Shown here: positions 23,001-35,400 of the stretch, in pieces
Layout of the letters: each line of letters starts with the position of its first letter
How positions within the stretch are numbered: the stretch's first letter is position 1
NCBI GenBank assembly: GCA_964035545.1
Contig: OZ037765.1
Span: 22,700,495 to 22,764,494, forward strand
Origin: Bugula neritina
Taxonomy: Eukaryota; Bryozoa; Gymnolaemata; Cheilostomatida; Bugulidae
Direction: 5' to 3'
DNA: 64,000 bases
Program-made: the position numbers and the translations under genes
Notes under the pieces: model-generated
The model's database searches: none
Told to the model about the DNA's origin: nothing
What the model saw: the letters and a program-made list of their open reading frames with translations, nothing else

Positions 23001-25452
23001 GAGATTAATCAACTTGAAATTAAATTGATCGTAAATTAAAATACAATGAATCAGATAAATAACACATTTGTTACTAAAGCTAGTGTTATTGTGAAGGGAG
23101 ATGACATTACATTCCATCTAATACTAATAGCACCTTCTATGATTATAGCTTTATATTACAACTGGTCAAGTCAAGACCAGTTCTGTTCCTGCTATCGGTA
23201 AGTATACATGTAAACTGGTACCACCCGTGGCATGCCCTCCCCTGTTTTAATTTGAGAGGCTTTAAGGGTGCTGAGACACCCTTGGATTGATGTTGCTTGT
23301 AGACAATAGAGCAAGACACAGATTGATAGAAAACCAACAATTTAGTTACTTTCCAACAGAAAAAATCCAGCCACAACCCACATAGATTCATCACACCTCT
23401 GTGGTAAATAAGGTCACACATGCTTCTCCTGCTAATTAGCAACCAATACCCATACCAAACCAACAAAACTGTGTGATGTACATTTTGGGACTTTCTGCTT
23501 TTTATCGCTCTCAACATGCTTTTGTTTATTAGTTTATTACTTTGTTAACTTTCTTGAGTACATTTTATCTGTTATATCTTTGGTTACAAAGTTTTGCTTT
23601 GCAATATAACAACATTATACCTGGCCCAGTCAGCTTTACTGTCTACTTCATATAGTCTTAGATGTGTCAGGTGGGGAAACAGAGTGTTGATATTTGGAGG
23701 AATGTCGTACTTCAGTATAACATGAGTAACTGTATGATGTCTACTTATATCATTGATCTCTTCTATAGTGTAGTGCCTAGTGTCATTCTCCATCCACTCA
23801 CCCTCGTCAGCTTCATCTATACTGGACGTGTTGAACCACATCCTGAACTTCTCTACAAAATAATATGTACCAGTTTAAAAATAACAATTTTGATAACCTA
23901 TAACAGAATTTTTAACACTATATACAGTATTAGCTTTATCTATGATGGAAGTGGTAAACTATAACATAATAGTAATAATTTTCTAAAAGTTATGCTACTT
24001 TTTATGTTGTAAATACTTAAGAATAAATTGTTGAACAAATTGAAATCCTGTGACATATTTGAGTGTATTTTCAGATTTTATCCACTTTGTCAAACTATGT
24101 ATAACCTAGCAGCATGACTCAACCTTGTAACTGGTGCAGCAGTAGCATACTACAGCAGCTGAGAGGGTAGCCATGTTGTTCATAATTCTGTACAGAATGT
24201 GTTGTATTACAAAATATTAGGCAAAACAATAATAATATATATTACAATATAGGTCAGTGTGATAATATAACACAAAATAATATAATATAGATGGGTAGAA
24301 CAACTATATTGCAATATAATATAGGCAAGTACAATAATATAACATTATATAATACATTATAATGTATGTCAGTATAATGATTTTATTATAATGTCGGTCA
24401 CTATGATATAACATAACAAGCACTAACAAATATGTAATACAACCAATAGCTGTAGTCAGAACACAACTCTAAGGAAAGTATCTATATTTCCTATTCCACA
24501 GATATTTACTAGAGCTAGACCCTATTGAAAAACAAGCAATTCAACAGCTAGCTCGCTGATACTAAACCACAACACCCTATGATGCCTTTCTTTAAGACTT
24601 TTATCTTGTGTCATACACACATAACATAAAAATTAATAGATTGGTTAGAAGTGACAACGGTACTAAGTGGTGTTAATCACGCTCACTGTCGTGATCTTTG
24701 CTGCCTTTTGATTGGCTGGTTCAGCCGAATATTGGGGAGAAATTGACCATGCTCAATTGTGAAAATCGGGCGAAAATTCAGCAAAAAGCAAAATCGGCCA
24801 ATAAATCTTGTGACCTAACAAATTTGGCCGACAGTTTTTCGGCAGATTTTGTTGCAAAATCAGCCTACGTACATGCAGCTTGAAAGATAGTACTTTTAGC
24901 AGAAGCATAGAGCTATCTATGTAAAGCTGTAAAACATTCATAGCCAAGAAATGTAGCACCAAAGCTTCAATATACAATTACCAGAACATACAAATACAAC
25001 TAAGCGATTGCATCAAACATAACATACATGACTAGTCATAAAAGTGTCTTCAAGTTTCTTTTTTCCAAAGTTTACTATGAGGAAATGTTTTTAAAAAAAT
25101 TACTGAAACACAAATACATGTGCTACTACCAAAATATATCTCTCCTAGAATAAGAATTTCATAGCATAGTTTGGATTTTAAGCAGCAGTAAAATTTTGAG
25201 ATGTTAATGAACTATTTCTATATGATTAGGTCAAAGGCTATACCTGCTAATGGAATACAACTCCTAATTATAAAATAAGTATAAGGGACATGGGAAACCA
25301 GTCTCTAAAAGTATCAGATCAAGGTTCACTCATATAATTTCTATAGTTACTGGTTGAAGTATTTTTATATTTTACTAACTTATCACGGATTTCTCTGGAG
25401 GTGGAGTTGGAGGTGAAGTTTGAGGTTGAGGCACAGATTTATGTTGACTCAT
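14601..25452 (-). CDS. LRR-Roc-COR GTPase fused to a caspase domain, 1363 aa
   Basis: Fifteen minus-strand exons: 25452-25380, 23852-23621, 22925-22782, 22701-22558, 22007-21864, 21292-21149, 20913-20770, 20051-18049, 17875-17783, 17563-17373, 17077-16907, 16553-16331, 16155-15982, 15337-15228, 14702-14601. Every junction keeps phase and the total is 4092 nt. Domains: proline-rich start (MSQHKSVPQPQTSPPTPPP, aa 1-24); leucine-rich repeats about aa 70-415; Roc GTPase with Walker A GNTMAGKT (446-453), DMGG (500-503) and THKD (569-572); COR region about 620-960 ending in a Cys-rich CYCAHCLLLGLPC segment; acidic linker; caspase p20 from about 1105 with His1189 (MTHGG) and Cys1233 (EVCSGG); p10 ending KLYLFP. 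Roc-COR modules act as GTP-dependent dimer switches; caspases are Asp-specific proteases activated by proximity. Inference: ligand or stress sensing by LRR, switching by Roc-COR, proteolysis by the caspase. Weakest junctions: the first intron and 17373/17077. Confidence 0.8.
15648..15762. repeat. GC-rich foldback element, 51-bp arms
   Basis: Arms 15648-15698 and 15711-15762 are almost perfect reverse complements (CCGAAGCTCG...GGACTCTG and CAGAGTCC...CGAGCTTCGG) around a 12-nt loop. It lies in the intron between the last two p10-region introns (15982/15337) and is far richer in GC than its surroundings. Likely a small foldback transposon. Confidence 0.8.
17145..17330 (-). mobile_element. tRNA-Thr-derived SINE in an intron
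   Basis: On the minus strand the head reads like a tRNA: CTTGCTTAGTAAACA (anticodon-loop AGT) followed by the B-box GGGTTCGAACCCC. The body then contains AGAGCATCCAGTCGTAATTG, CTCCTGTGTC and CTTAGCCCG, the part shared with 44632-44716. Sits in the intron between the linker exon (17373) and the first caspase exon (17077). Confidence 0.65.
18049..20051 (-). other. Single 2003-nt exon encoding last LRRs, Roc and COR
   Basis: One uninterrupted exon, far longer than any other in the window. It starts in an LRR (SLQKLETLHISYNNFTSLPP), passes through the full Roc P-loop, DxGG and TKxD-type motifs, the COR region, and ends after IPSALLYP at a GTATGT donor. An intronless GTPase-COR exon next to finely split LRR exons suggests these parts had different origins or histories of intron loss. 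Confidence 0.85.
20698..20728 (-). pseudogene. Remnant of an LRR exon 3' end
   Basis: Plus-strand GCACCTGTTTGATAGAGT matches the donor-end signature shared by the five LRR exons (CACCTGTTTGGTAGAGT), but the rest of the exon is not recognisable. Lies just 3' of LRR exon 5 in the intron before the Roc exon. Short, so could be chance. Confidence 0.4.
20770..22925 (-). repeat. Tandem array of five 144-nt LRR exons
   Basis: Exons 22925-22782, 22701-22558, 22007-21864, 21292-21149 and 20913-20770 are each exactly 144 nt, each starts with the third base of a Ser/Asn codon and ends with its first two bases, and each encodes two LRRs built on S-x-LKNLEVL-x-I-x-N-x-L, EGLPDNIFTSL, L-x-ELxM and LxTLPN. 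Because all are symmetric (phase 2 in and out), any number can be included or skipped without frame change. Clear tandem exon duplication. Confidence 0.9.
22204..22532. mobile_element. hAT-like non-autonomous element
   Basis: The left end CAGGGCGGTCCAAC and the reverse complement of the right end CAAGGGTGTCCAGC resemble hAT termini; the right part reads, on the minus strand, as GTGTCCAGCCTTTTCAGAACG. Terminal match is imperfect and no 8-bp target duplication was found. Lies in an intron between LRR exons 2 and 3. Confidence 0.45.
24230..24400. repeat. Degenerate AATATAATATAGGTCAGT-type repeats
   Basis: Several drifted copies of a roughly 60-bp unit containing ATAATATAGG(T/C)A(G/A)T and GATAATATAACA, in intron 2 region of the fusion gene (between 23852 and 25380). 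Confidence 0.5.
25035..25295 (+). repeat. Dispersed repeat, copy in intron 1 of the fusion gene
   Basis: Inverted partner of 6620-6885. Includes GCTACTACCAAAATA, CATAGCATAGTTTGGATTTT and the ACCTGCTAATGGAATACAAC end that also appears next to the transposon near 11862. Confidence 0.6.
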
Positions 25453-26299
25453 CTTGTGATCACTAGTTAGAGCTAAAATCATATTCAATAGTCTTAATTT
25501 TAACCTTTAAAATACATATTGATGAGCGTATTCCAAAGTAGTTATAAAAATATGCAAAGGCAAGTATCACTTAAAAGGCTGTGCTGTTGAAAAATGTATT
25601 GCAATAATAAAGAGGAGAGAATATAGCAATTCAAAAAATGCTGTTAAGTAGAGTAGATTGTAACCAACAAAAGGTTATCAATCAAAATCCACTGTATTTC
25701 ACAAACGTGTCTTTTTTAATTTGTCAATAATTGTGAGTATCTCCAAGACGCTCACGTTGCAAACATAAATTTTTAACCCTGTTTTCTGTGACAAATCAGC
25801 CTACTATTGCCTTGTGTGGAATAGAGTAATCTCTATTAAATAAACTTTGCTGATTAACAAACTAATTCTTGTTGGTTATTGAAGATATGCAGTAATAGCA
25901 AATATAGTTATGACATTAACTCCAAAGTTTTTTCTTCACTGATGGCAGCAGTAAAATAAATCTAGAATAAAACTAGAAACCCATTTGTAATAATGGAAGA
26001 CATGAAGAAGAGCACGAGAGGTTCTAGCAGCAAAATCAGAGGCTACAAGAGGTGCACTGTTGAAGGTGGCTGCAGTAATAGGACCCATGACTCAAGAAAC
26101 AACAGCAATGCTCAATTAAAAGTAATTTCCACAGTTACTCCTACCCACATTCGAGGGTATATATTTTGAGGCTGGCCAATTAAAAAGTCATTGAAGAAAA
26201 GGGAAATTTTGATTTAGTTGGTTAGATTTTCCAGCACAAATTGGTAGACCAGTTGAGGCATCAAAACATGCCTAAGCTGTTGTTAGACTATACAAGACC

Positions 26300-26912
26300 T
26301 GTCAGACAAATCAAGTTGACTTCTATAAGCCATTACTGCTTTCACAACTTTCAGAGTATCCATGGCAACATCTAGCTTCAAACCTGGTCCACTATACAAA
26401 CTATCACCACTTACTCATTGTACATTATTACACCCAGTATGTTGAAATCTTCAAGCTCACTTCTTTTACCAACAGCGCTATGATCATAATGAAATCTATT
26501 TTTTGCTGCCACAGTGTCCCAGAATGCTGACAAGCAACAATCAATCTCAGTAAGCTGCACAAGAGTTTCAAGAGTTTGCTTTGGACTGTCATTTCTCCCA
26601 AGTGGTTAGATCGTGATTAGCTAGTGTGAAATTGAAGGCAGTGTACACGCCAAAGATCTATTGCCATATCATAGCACGCCATTAAAAATGGAAACTCAAC
26701 TGCCAAGCTATTTATGGTGAGAAAATTTTGAACAATAGTATTTACCATACTGTCTATTCTGGTACCAGCAACACTTGGCTCAGACATTATTGCGAAGAGG
26801 GAGCACAGCTACAAACAAAACATGAAATTCAACCAATTTACCACTGTCCGAGAAATCCCGCAAGACTTTCCTCAAATAAAAATGTGTTTGTAAAAGACAT
26901 AAAATGGAACTA
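26300..26912 (+). pseudogene. Decayed Ty3/Gypsy integrase fragment
   Basis: Translated pieces recall a Gypsy pol integrase: a Cys then PLLLSQLSEYPWQHLASNL, YHHLLIVHYYTQYVEIFKLT, then after a disruption IIMKSIF, and further on LLPYHSTPL. The order matches the integrase core of Ty3/Gypsy elements, but catalytic Asp positions are changed and the frame is broken by stops. No LTRs were seen. Confidence 0.55.
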
Positions 26913-29900
26913 ACAGTCACCAACTCACTTCCTTACAAATCACAGAGCATCTAGTTATCGAAAGGTGATACTGATAGCATACAATACAACAGGCATTCTC
27001 TGTGTCTAACGGGTCTATCAATCGAATGTGATCAGAATAAACCAATTAACGACTGGCAGAGTCCGTAGTTCGCCTCAACACCGGGTAATTCTACCTGATC
27101 TGATATATGTGGCTTCTAATTTTTGTTAATTTTTCAAACAAAATAAGTTTCGGTTTTAAAAGTTCTCGTGACAATTTTAATTCAAATCAGCATATACTAA
27201 TAGCAATAATTAATACATACTAATAATTTATTTAAAGATAAATAATGTGTTTGGTACGGTTGATAATTTTTGTAATTTACTTAGAGTTAGTTGACTTTTT
27301 TAATTTGAAAACTCCGTGAATAGCATTCATAAACGGATCCAGTGTTATTACTATTATACTGTCAATGATAATGTAAATTTTAGACGTGCTTCATGCTTGC
27401 TGCAAAGTCAAATCAAATTTATAATTTTGAGTGTTTTCAAGTGTTCTATGTCTTCAAAGGTATTCGAAGGTATTAAGTTTACTTTTAGACTTGTTTAACT
27501 TTAAGTTTCACTTTCAGGTTGCAATCAGAAAACTTGTCGCAGGAGGGCGCTCTGCCGACCCTCTTGCACCTACCCAAGCAATCTGCTAGGCGGGCTAACT
27601 GTTTTACCTTTTTCTCCCAGAGTACATGTTGATAATTTTTACCCATACACCTCTGTCATCTGTGACTGACAGACATAATCTGACTGAAGACTGCAAAGCG
27701 TAACTTTATTTTGGATATGCTCACGAGAAGTTAGCGAAACAAAGATAAAATGGTATGGCTATAGCAGTTAGTAGTTTACAATAACCGATAGCTAAATTAT
27801 CCGCCACTAGCCGATAATGTGTGATAAAAAAACTTTTATATTGGGAACTGAGGCTTGCGCAGAAAATTGCAGACCACCATTGGTCTCCTCATAAGCTTCA
27901 GCTCTTTAGTAAGTGTCGAGACTAGTAACTGCTTATCACTTTTTTTGTAAAACTTGCAGATTCTGCGCTAAACAGTTTTTTAACTTGTCGCATCTGAAAC
28001 AACTCTTCAAGGTTTGTATAAGTGAAAAGATCCAAGCCAATGGTGCTAGTTAGTCAGTGACTGGCCGTGTCTTTTCGATTCTAGGTAGGGCTGTTATTTT
28101 CAAAGCATAATTTTAATTTTTTTGTAGACTAAGTAATCTATTGTTACCATGGTATTGTGAGTTTCTTTTTAGAATGAAATAATATTTAAATAGACAAGAA
28201 TTTTATCAACGTTAGTAATAGTTATACCAAGTCTAATAGTAATACTAATAGTAATAGTAATACTAATAGTAATAGTATTCTCATTCTGTATTACTATTAC
28301 TATTAGTAATATTAATACTAATAAGTAATAGTTATAGTAATGGCTAGCAAACGCAGCTGTACTCTAGTAGTAGTAGTAGTATTAATACGTCTACTAGTAG
28401 ACACTCGCAGTTTGAGAGTCAGAGTGAGCCGCACTGGCAGTAAACGAGTGTCAGTGGAAAACAGAAGTAATTCATAACAAAACAAAATTATATTGATATT
28501 GATATTATAATTTGTGGTTGCAATTGCTTATTTCTTTTTTTTATATTTATATTTATACTTTTTGCAAATGATGAAATTGTTATACTAGTTACTATTAATT
28601 TTACCTAAAGTTAGTATCTGTACAGGTACCCGTACTACTACTAAACTTACCTGAGTAGTTGGTTAAAATAAAGCCCAAAGCGTGACAGTGGAACTAATTA
28701 AAAATTGAAAAATTAAAAAGATCATCATGTTCATATTCATATGTTCATTTGTTGTTTTCAATTTTATTTAGTTATTTATTAACTTTGCCTTTAAATCAAA
28801 ATGTTAATTGTAGATATTCCTGTTTAATCACAATGTCAATATAAGTATGAATATCAATATGACAGGTTCACAATCATATTCATAGTAACAGTGCATTATT
28901 TATGCCAACTAAACTGTTTTGATTTTTACTAAAACTCAATAATTATATATCATATGTGCCATATGACTAATCTGAAATGCATATAGTAATTATTACATTT
29001 CACCCTAATTGGTTATTACATTAACTAGTATTAGTATAACTATATCAGACAGATTTTGTTTTTATTGTATTTGTATATAAATGAGTTGAGAAATTTTGAC
29101 ATCGTGTTGTGATTACTTTATGGTTTGTTATTGTTTATGCTTTATTAGTTATGCGATAACACCAAGTGGTATGATTTAATTTTTATTACAGAGTTTTATC
29201 TAACTGATATCAAAAGTGTTGTTTTTTCCAAATAAATGTTGTATGTAAAGTTTTAGTTTTATATACTTCAACAGTAAATTTCCTTAATTCAAAGTATACT
29301 AATAATGGTTTTTAAATTTTCTGCAAATAGTATTTTGAATATTTTAAACTTATTTTTTAACTTGTTGCTATCACAATTAGTGTTATATGTGCAAATGCTT
29401 TTGCTTTAAAATCAACTGTGTCTGTAACCAAAGCACGTAGATAGTGGTATAAATTTTTTATTTGATCACAAATTAATTATATAGATGGAATGATTTTATT
29501 GTAAAACTGTTTTATTTTTCTGTATTGTCTATTTTATGTTTAAGGTATGTAATTTATTACATTTGATTAGAATATGGCATGTAATAAATTCTCTTGGGCT
29601 TTAGTTTTGAAGAAATTTACAAAATCTTTATTTAAGAAACGGTGCTTTATCTACAGATGCCTGTTGAAACTGTGTGTTAGCAGTGTTTCTATCTGAAGAT
29701 AGTATGATAAGTAATAAAATATTTTGAATATTCAATGTTGTGAGTGCTTACTATTATTTTCTAAAGCTGTTGTGTGAACATTAGTTACAAATTATAGCAC
29801 TCGATGTTCTTTAACAAAAAAATCTATTTTTATATCTTCACTACCACTCCACTACTATATACATGGCATTGTGAACTCGTAGAACATGTTTAAGTTGTTG

Positions 29901-30578
29901 TTTACATATTACAATATGGTTTCAAATCATAGAAGATATTGTAAAATTTCTCTGTTGATTTTATTTATCTTCACACTGAGATTATTCATTAGCAATCTAT
30001 TGTACACCAGCTTTACACAAATTCTTATCATATACCAAAAGAAGTTATGCCCATCTTTAGCTAATAAAACTGTTAATAGTGTTTAAAGTGATAGCTCCTG
30101 GCACTATTACATGGTAATCTTCTATTATGTAATTAGAAAAGAACTTGCCCCCAGCAAAAGCCGAACTTGCATAGTATAGTTATAATCTGTTTAACATCCA
30201 TTAGCACAATAATTAATATAAATATTATTAATACATCTGTTTAAGGTTTTAGCTGAACGTTGAATAGCTTGCTGTAACTTGCAAATGTACTAAAAATAAC
30301 AGTACAAGCTAAGAAACATTGAGTCAGCTCTTTTATATTTTGCAACGGTAAATAAGACAGTTACTGCACATAAAAATTGAACTACAATATTACTAGAGAG
30401 TTAACTATATAGTATTGAATAATAATAATTTCAACCATGATGAGTTTATGCTTGACCTGAGTAAACTAAGTTACTAAGGTGTTCTGCTTGTAGATGTGTC
30501 TGGTACATTGATCTAGGGGAGTAATGGCCGGTCAACTTTGATGCATCTATTGTGAAGTATTGCATTAGCAAGGTACTG
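26913..30578. other. Intergenic DNA upstream of DGKQ, no gene seen
   Basis: AT-rich. The more complex stretch around 27530-27600 has higher GC, and 28210-28340 is a degenerate AGTAATACTAAT tract. Should include the DGKQ promoter and any 5' non-coding exon, and on the other side regulatory DNA of the fusion gene starting at 25452. No core promoter motif can be defended. Confidence 0.4.
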
Positions 30579-32384
30579 ATGGCAAATGAGAGCACCCAGG
30601 TGGTTCATCATGGCCATTATTTTACTAAGAAGAACTGTCACAAGCTAACTTACTGTCACCATTGTACAGATATATTGTGGGGAATCATTGGTCATGGACT
30701 TGCATGCAAAGGTTAGCTTGTAAACTCCACAATTAATACCGAGTCGCTTCTTTAAAGCACAAGATTCGATCACAGTATAAATATATTCATCGATATCTTT
30801 TTAATTTTCCTGAAACAGTTTTGTTATGGAGTAATTTGCTGGGTTTACTTTCATTTTAAAATAGTTCAAGTTACAATAGCAGTTTTGCTATTTAATTTTG
30901 AATTATTTATAACTATTTGTACTTGAAAAAGTAAGGAGAAAGATGCTGTAGTATAATTTGATTTGTATATTAATTGCATGCTATGTCATGTCAGGGCATT
31001 TTGCGTAGGTGGTCTGCGCTTGTCTGCTTAAAATTTTAAGTTAGTTTTATATACAAATAGTATTTAATTAGTTTCTGCACTTCATAAGCCAACAGCTCAA
31101 CAATCAATACTCAACCCAGCCAATATTTTTAAGTCCTATAAAAGCCATTTTAATTATATGGCAGCCTACACTTACCTGAATGCCAATATTGTAAAACACT
31201 GTTTGCTTGAAAATGTCAATTGGTTTTTAGATTATGAGGTTTAAAAATAGCTGCAGTATATATACTGTTACTTGTAGTTATAAATTATTGTATTTTGTAG
31301 TATGTAGATACGTCATACATGAAAGGTGTTTGAAGCAAGTATCAACCCCATGTACCAGCTACCTCACCGACCACATAAAGGTGCATATACTCTTTCACTT
31401 GTATTTCTCGTACCTTCAATAATACACCACAATGCTTACGTATTGCGTCTCTCAAATGCTCAGTTTCACACAGTGTTATGTGCGCAGTAGAACTAGCTAC
31501 AGCTCATTGCCCAGTTGCAGGTCTGGATATGCCTACTTAGTAACAGACAGTTCCCTGGGGTACCAGTCTAGTTTACATAATCTACTATTAACAGGAACAT
31601 CAACACTGAGTTTATACATTCAGCTTGTTTATCATCTTGTATACTTATATTAAACAATATACAACAGTGTTGTGTATGTTCTGTATATACAGCTGGCTAT
31701 TCACCTCCCTGCTTCATACACTATGCCTCAAACAATCAGCCTGCAATACTCACTGTATGCTATGCGTATATCCAATTAAACTATACAATGTTTATTATAA
31801 TTACTGTAATCAACTGGGAAAACTAAGTTGCTACTTGCAAATAGGTTTGTCATACGCAGCTGCTTAATCGTGACACTTTTCTCTAGATAACTCATGCTCA
31901 GCATACTCGATCATGCCATATGCATGTCTTAGAAAGGTATTGATGCCGATTACAAACATGTGAGAGAAAGCTAGCACTTTCTTCTAGATTGCATGTCATT
32001 CACTAGCTCTGTTATACTATGCAGTTTGCAATGAGTTACTTCCTAGTGTTGGACTTAGGAGATCGCTGATGTAGCCCTTGAAATATGTCCATGTGTCTTT
32101 AGAACCCAAGTGCGCACTGCTGGTCAGATAGAAAGACATACAAGAAGAAATTCTGTAATGTGTGTCGCAGGAAACTAGAGGATTCCCAGGCATTCCGATG
32201 CGAAGGTAGACCATTTATTTGCTTCTAGTTTTTTTGGTAAGAATTATCTGCCACAAAAAAGAGTTAAAAGAGATCGGAAAAGGAAGTGTATAACCTATAC
32301 CTCTGAATAAATGCTCATACTTGTAGAGTACATGTGATTGAACCACTACAGAGGTCTAAGTGTTGAATATCTAGATGCCTTATC

Positions 32385-32420
<36 letters not shown>

Positions 32421-35400
32421 TCTATAATTAAAAAATGAATCAATTTTGGATATAAAAATAAACTTATATATTCATTTTATCGATAAAATGAATATATAAG
32501 TTTATTTTTATATCCAAAATTGTATCAGTACCAAATATATATATATATATATATATGAATTCTTGAAAATGATAAAATAACTAAAAATAGGAAGTGTGTA
32601 TATGAAATTAGATAATTGTAATCAACGCACTTGCTCCTGAGGTCTAGTTGAGCCAATTAGCTGTATTTAATAAAATAATTGTGATACGAATTATTTTCTG
32701 CAGGTTTTGTGCATTTTAGCAAATTTCTACATATTGAGTCATCCAGCTGCGGTCCTTATATCTAGCAACTAATGGAAACTCATTAAACAATTGCAAGCTG
32801 TTGCAGACTCTACTTGTTAGAATATTGACTGTCAGAACGCCATTCAACTCGAAGCAATAGATGCTATACAGCATTGATTTCTAGCTACAAGAATAAACTA
32901 TAATAAATTTTGGCCTGTTCAGATCAATTTGCAGCAACGTCTGACTATAATGCATTCATTTATTTGCTGACTAGCTGACTGACTCACTCACTCACTCACT
33001 AACTGACTCACTCACTCACTCACTCACTAACTGGCTGACTGACTCACTAACTGGCTGACTGACCCACTAGCTGACTGACTAACTGACTCACTCACTCACT
33101 AACTGACTCACTCACTCACTCACTAACTGGCTGACTGACTCACTAACTGGCTGACTGACTCACTAGCTGACTGACTCACTAACTGACTGACTTAAGTGAC
33201 TGACTTGACTGGTTGACTGACTGAGTCACTAGCTGAGTGACTCACTAGCTGACTGACTGACTCACTAGCTGACTGATGGTACAAAGTCTTCAAAACAAAA
33301 AATATAAGTTTGTTATTTTTTCACCAAGTTATGGTTTTGTATTAAAAGATGCACTGTTATCTAACATAAAACCCGTGAGATTTTCCAGTAGCCCCTATAG
33401 TGTATGGGGTAGCACACTGGCTTGCAAGTTAGAAGTCAAGGTTCAACTCCCTGTAGAGGCAGAAGTTTTTACATAGGACATCTTGTCTGTACCTTGTTCC
33501 ATAGTATATAGTTTATAGCTAGCCTAGTTTATGTATTTTTATTTAGAGTTGTTCTTTGATTGATAATACTAGGACGTATAGGTATATAGAGATAGATATT
33601 GATATCAATCAGTTCCCAGTTGATTCATTCCACTCTTGCTGTGTCATGTTGTTGTCCATCATTTCTGCAACAGTAATCTGTTCCTGGATCTTTGATTTAT
33701 TAAAGAGCTCTGTACCAAGATTGTGTTTCACCTCTAGAAGTAAAGTAATAAAAATTGTATAAACATTCTAGAGTGACAAGTTTAAAGTATGTTCCAGTGT
33801 GTCGAAATATACTAGGAAACATGAGTTTGGTGTCACAGTTTGCATAGTAACAGCTTACCCATACTTTCTCTGGTCTCTGTAGTTGTTATAATTCGATTTA
33901 GCAAACATTTAGCAGGCAGGCATGATTAGTAATGTTAGATATTGATTTTTAGTTAGTTTAGTGTTAGTTTAGTGAACTTTGTGTCTAGCAGTCTAAATGG
34001 CCTGTGATTAGTGTTTTACTAAAGTGCAATTAGCTCTCCATTTATATAATTGGACCCATCAGTTTATTAAGTGTAAAACTTTAAATAACCCACTCATGGC
34101 CATATTGTCAGGCAGCAAGATGGCAGCAACCCTTAGGCAATGTAAAGTTACTCGGATTATCTCCAGAGTCATCGCTAAGCACACACATATCTTAACCTAG
34201 TTTTACTATACTTAAGAAGTAGTCAAACTCTATGCTATATTGTCTAATATGTTTATATCAGATATTCATTGAGATACTGACTTGTAGTTTGAATAGTTTT
34301 AATCTATGGAACTAATATGATACTATTATGCTGGCTGTTTTTAGGTCTATTTATAATACAAACCTGTGGATACTATTTATAGTCCAAGAACCCATGGAGT
34401 AGATGCAGTTTCAGGCTATTATTTTTATACGCTAGTTTTGGGAAGAAAGTCAACTTTGCCAGATAAAACCAGATATTATCTGTATTCTGCTGGCAGTTTT
34501 GGAAACAAGTAGCAAGTAATGGGCAAATTAGTGTTCTTCTGGTACCACATACAGCATTATTTGAAAATTAAAAGCTTATTAGTTAGAGTGTCTGAAAGTG
34601 AAGAAAATTGCAGTCTCCAGAGTATGCCATGGTTCATGTATGTTAACTGGGGACAGCGTGAGACTTGCATTGACATTTTAACTTCTTGAGTTATGTGGTC
34701 ATGCTGCCTGGTATTTATTTTGTGGTAAATTGTTACACTATGTTTTGCAAGGTTAGGTAATTTATATGACTGGATTTTTCTAGTAAATTCCTGAAGTTAT
34801 AATTGATATCGAAGCAGTTTATTGATTGCTCACAAAGAATTTTCTTCAATGGAGTTGCTAAAAATATTTTTAATTTTCAATTTTTTCTTGTCATCTAAAA
34901 GAATCTGAATTCGAGCTGGTCTTTTTATGTAACCTTTGCTAACCTAGCAGCAATACATGTTCTTGTCTGGTTGAAAATTTAAAAATAATTTTTGAATCAC
35001 TCGAAATATAGATCAAATAAGTTGCAATACTACTAAATAATATTTGTACTACTGCTTAGCAGTCACATGACCATGAAAACAGCATAGTATCAACTTGCAA
35101 CTGTTGCTATAGCTGCAATAGTTTATAGCAATAAACAGCTTTGTGTAGACATTAAAATAGTACTCAATGTATGTAACTTCAAGATGCAAGTAAATAATTA
35201 ACTCAGGCTGCTCTGGGGTTGAAAGTATTTTCAGCGAAGACAACCCTGTTTGGCTGTTAAAAACTACTTTACTTGATGCCTACAATATGCTTATATGATT
35301 ACATTTCACATTTAGTCATATGGGCTGCTCTCCGTGGCATTGTTATGGTAGAACACTATTGACTTGGTTTTTTCATCATCTTGCAGAAAAAATTTTGAAG

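Noticed and set aside
25980-26170. Short plus-strand frame beginning MEDMKKSTRGSSSK
   Set aside because: Contains a Cys pair but no complete zinc-finger pattern, no splice partners, and lies next to the Gypsy relic.
33391-33461. Functional tRNA gene
   Set aside because: Anticodon loop one nucleotide short and an acceptor-stem mismatch; better read as a SINE head or pseudogene.
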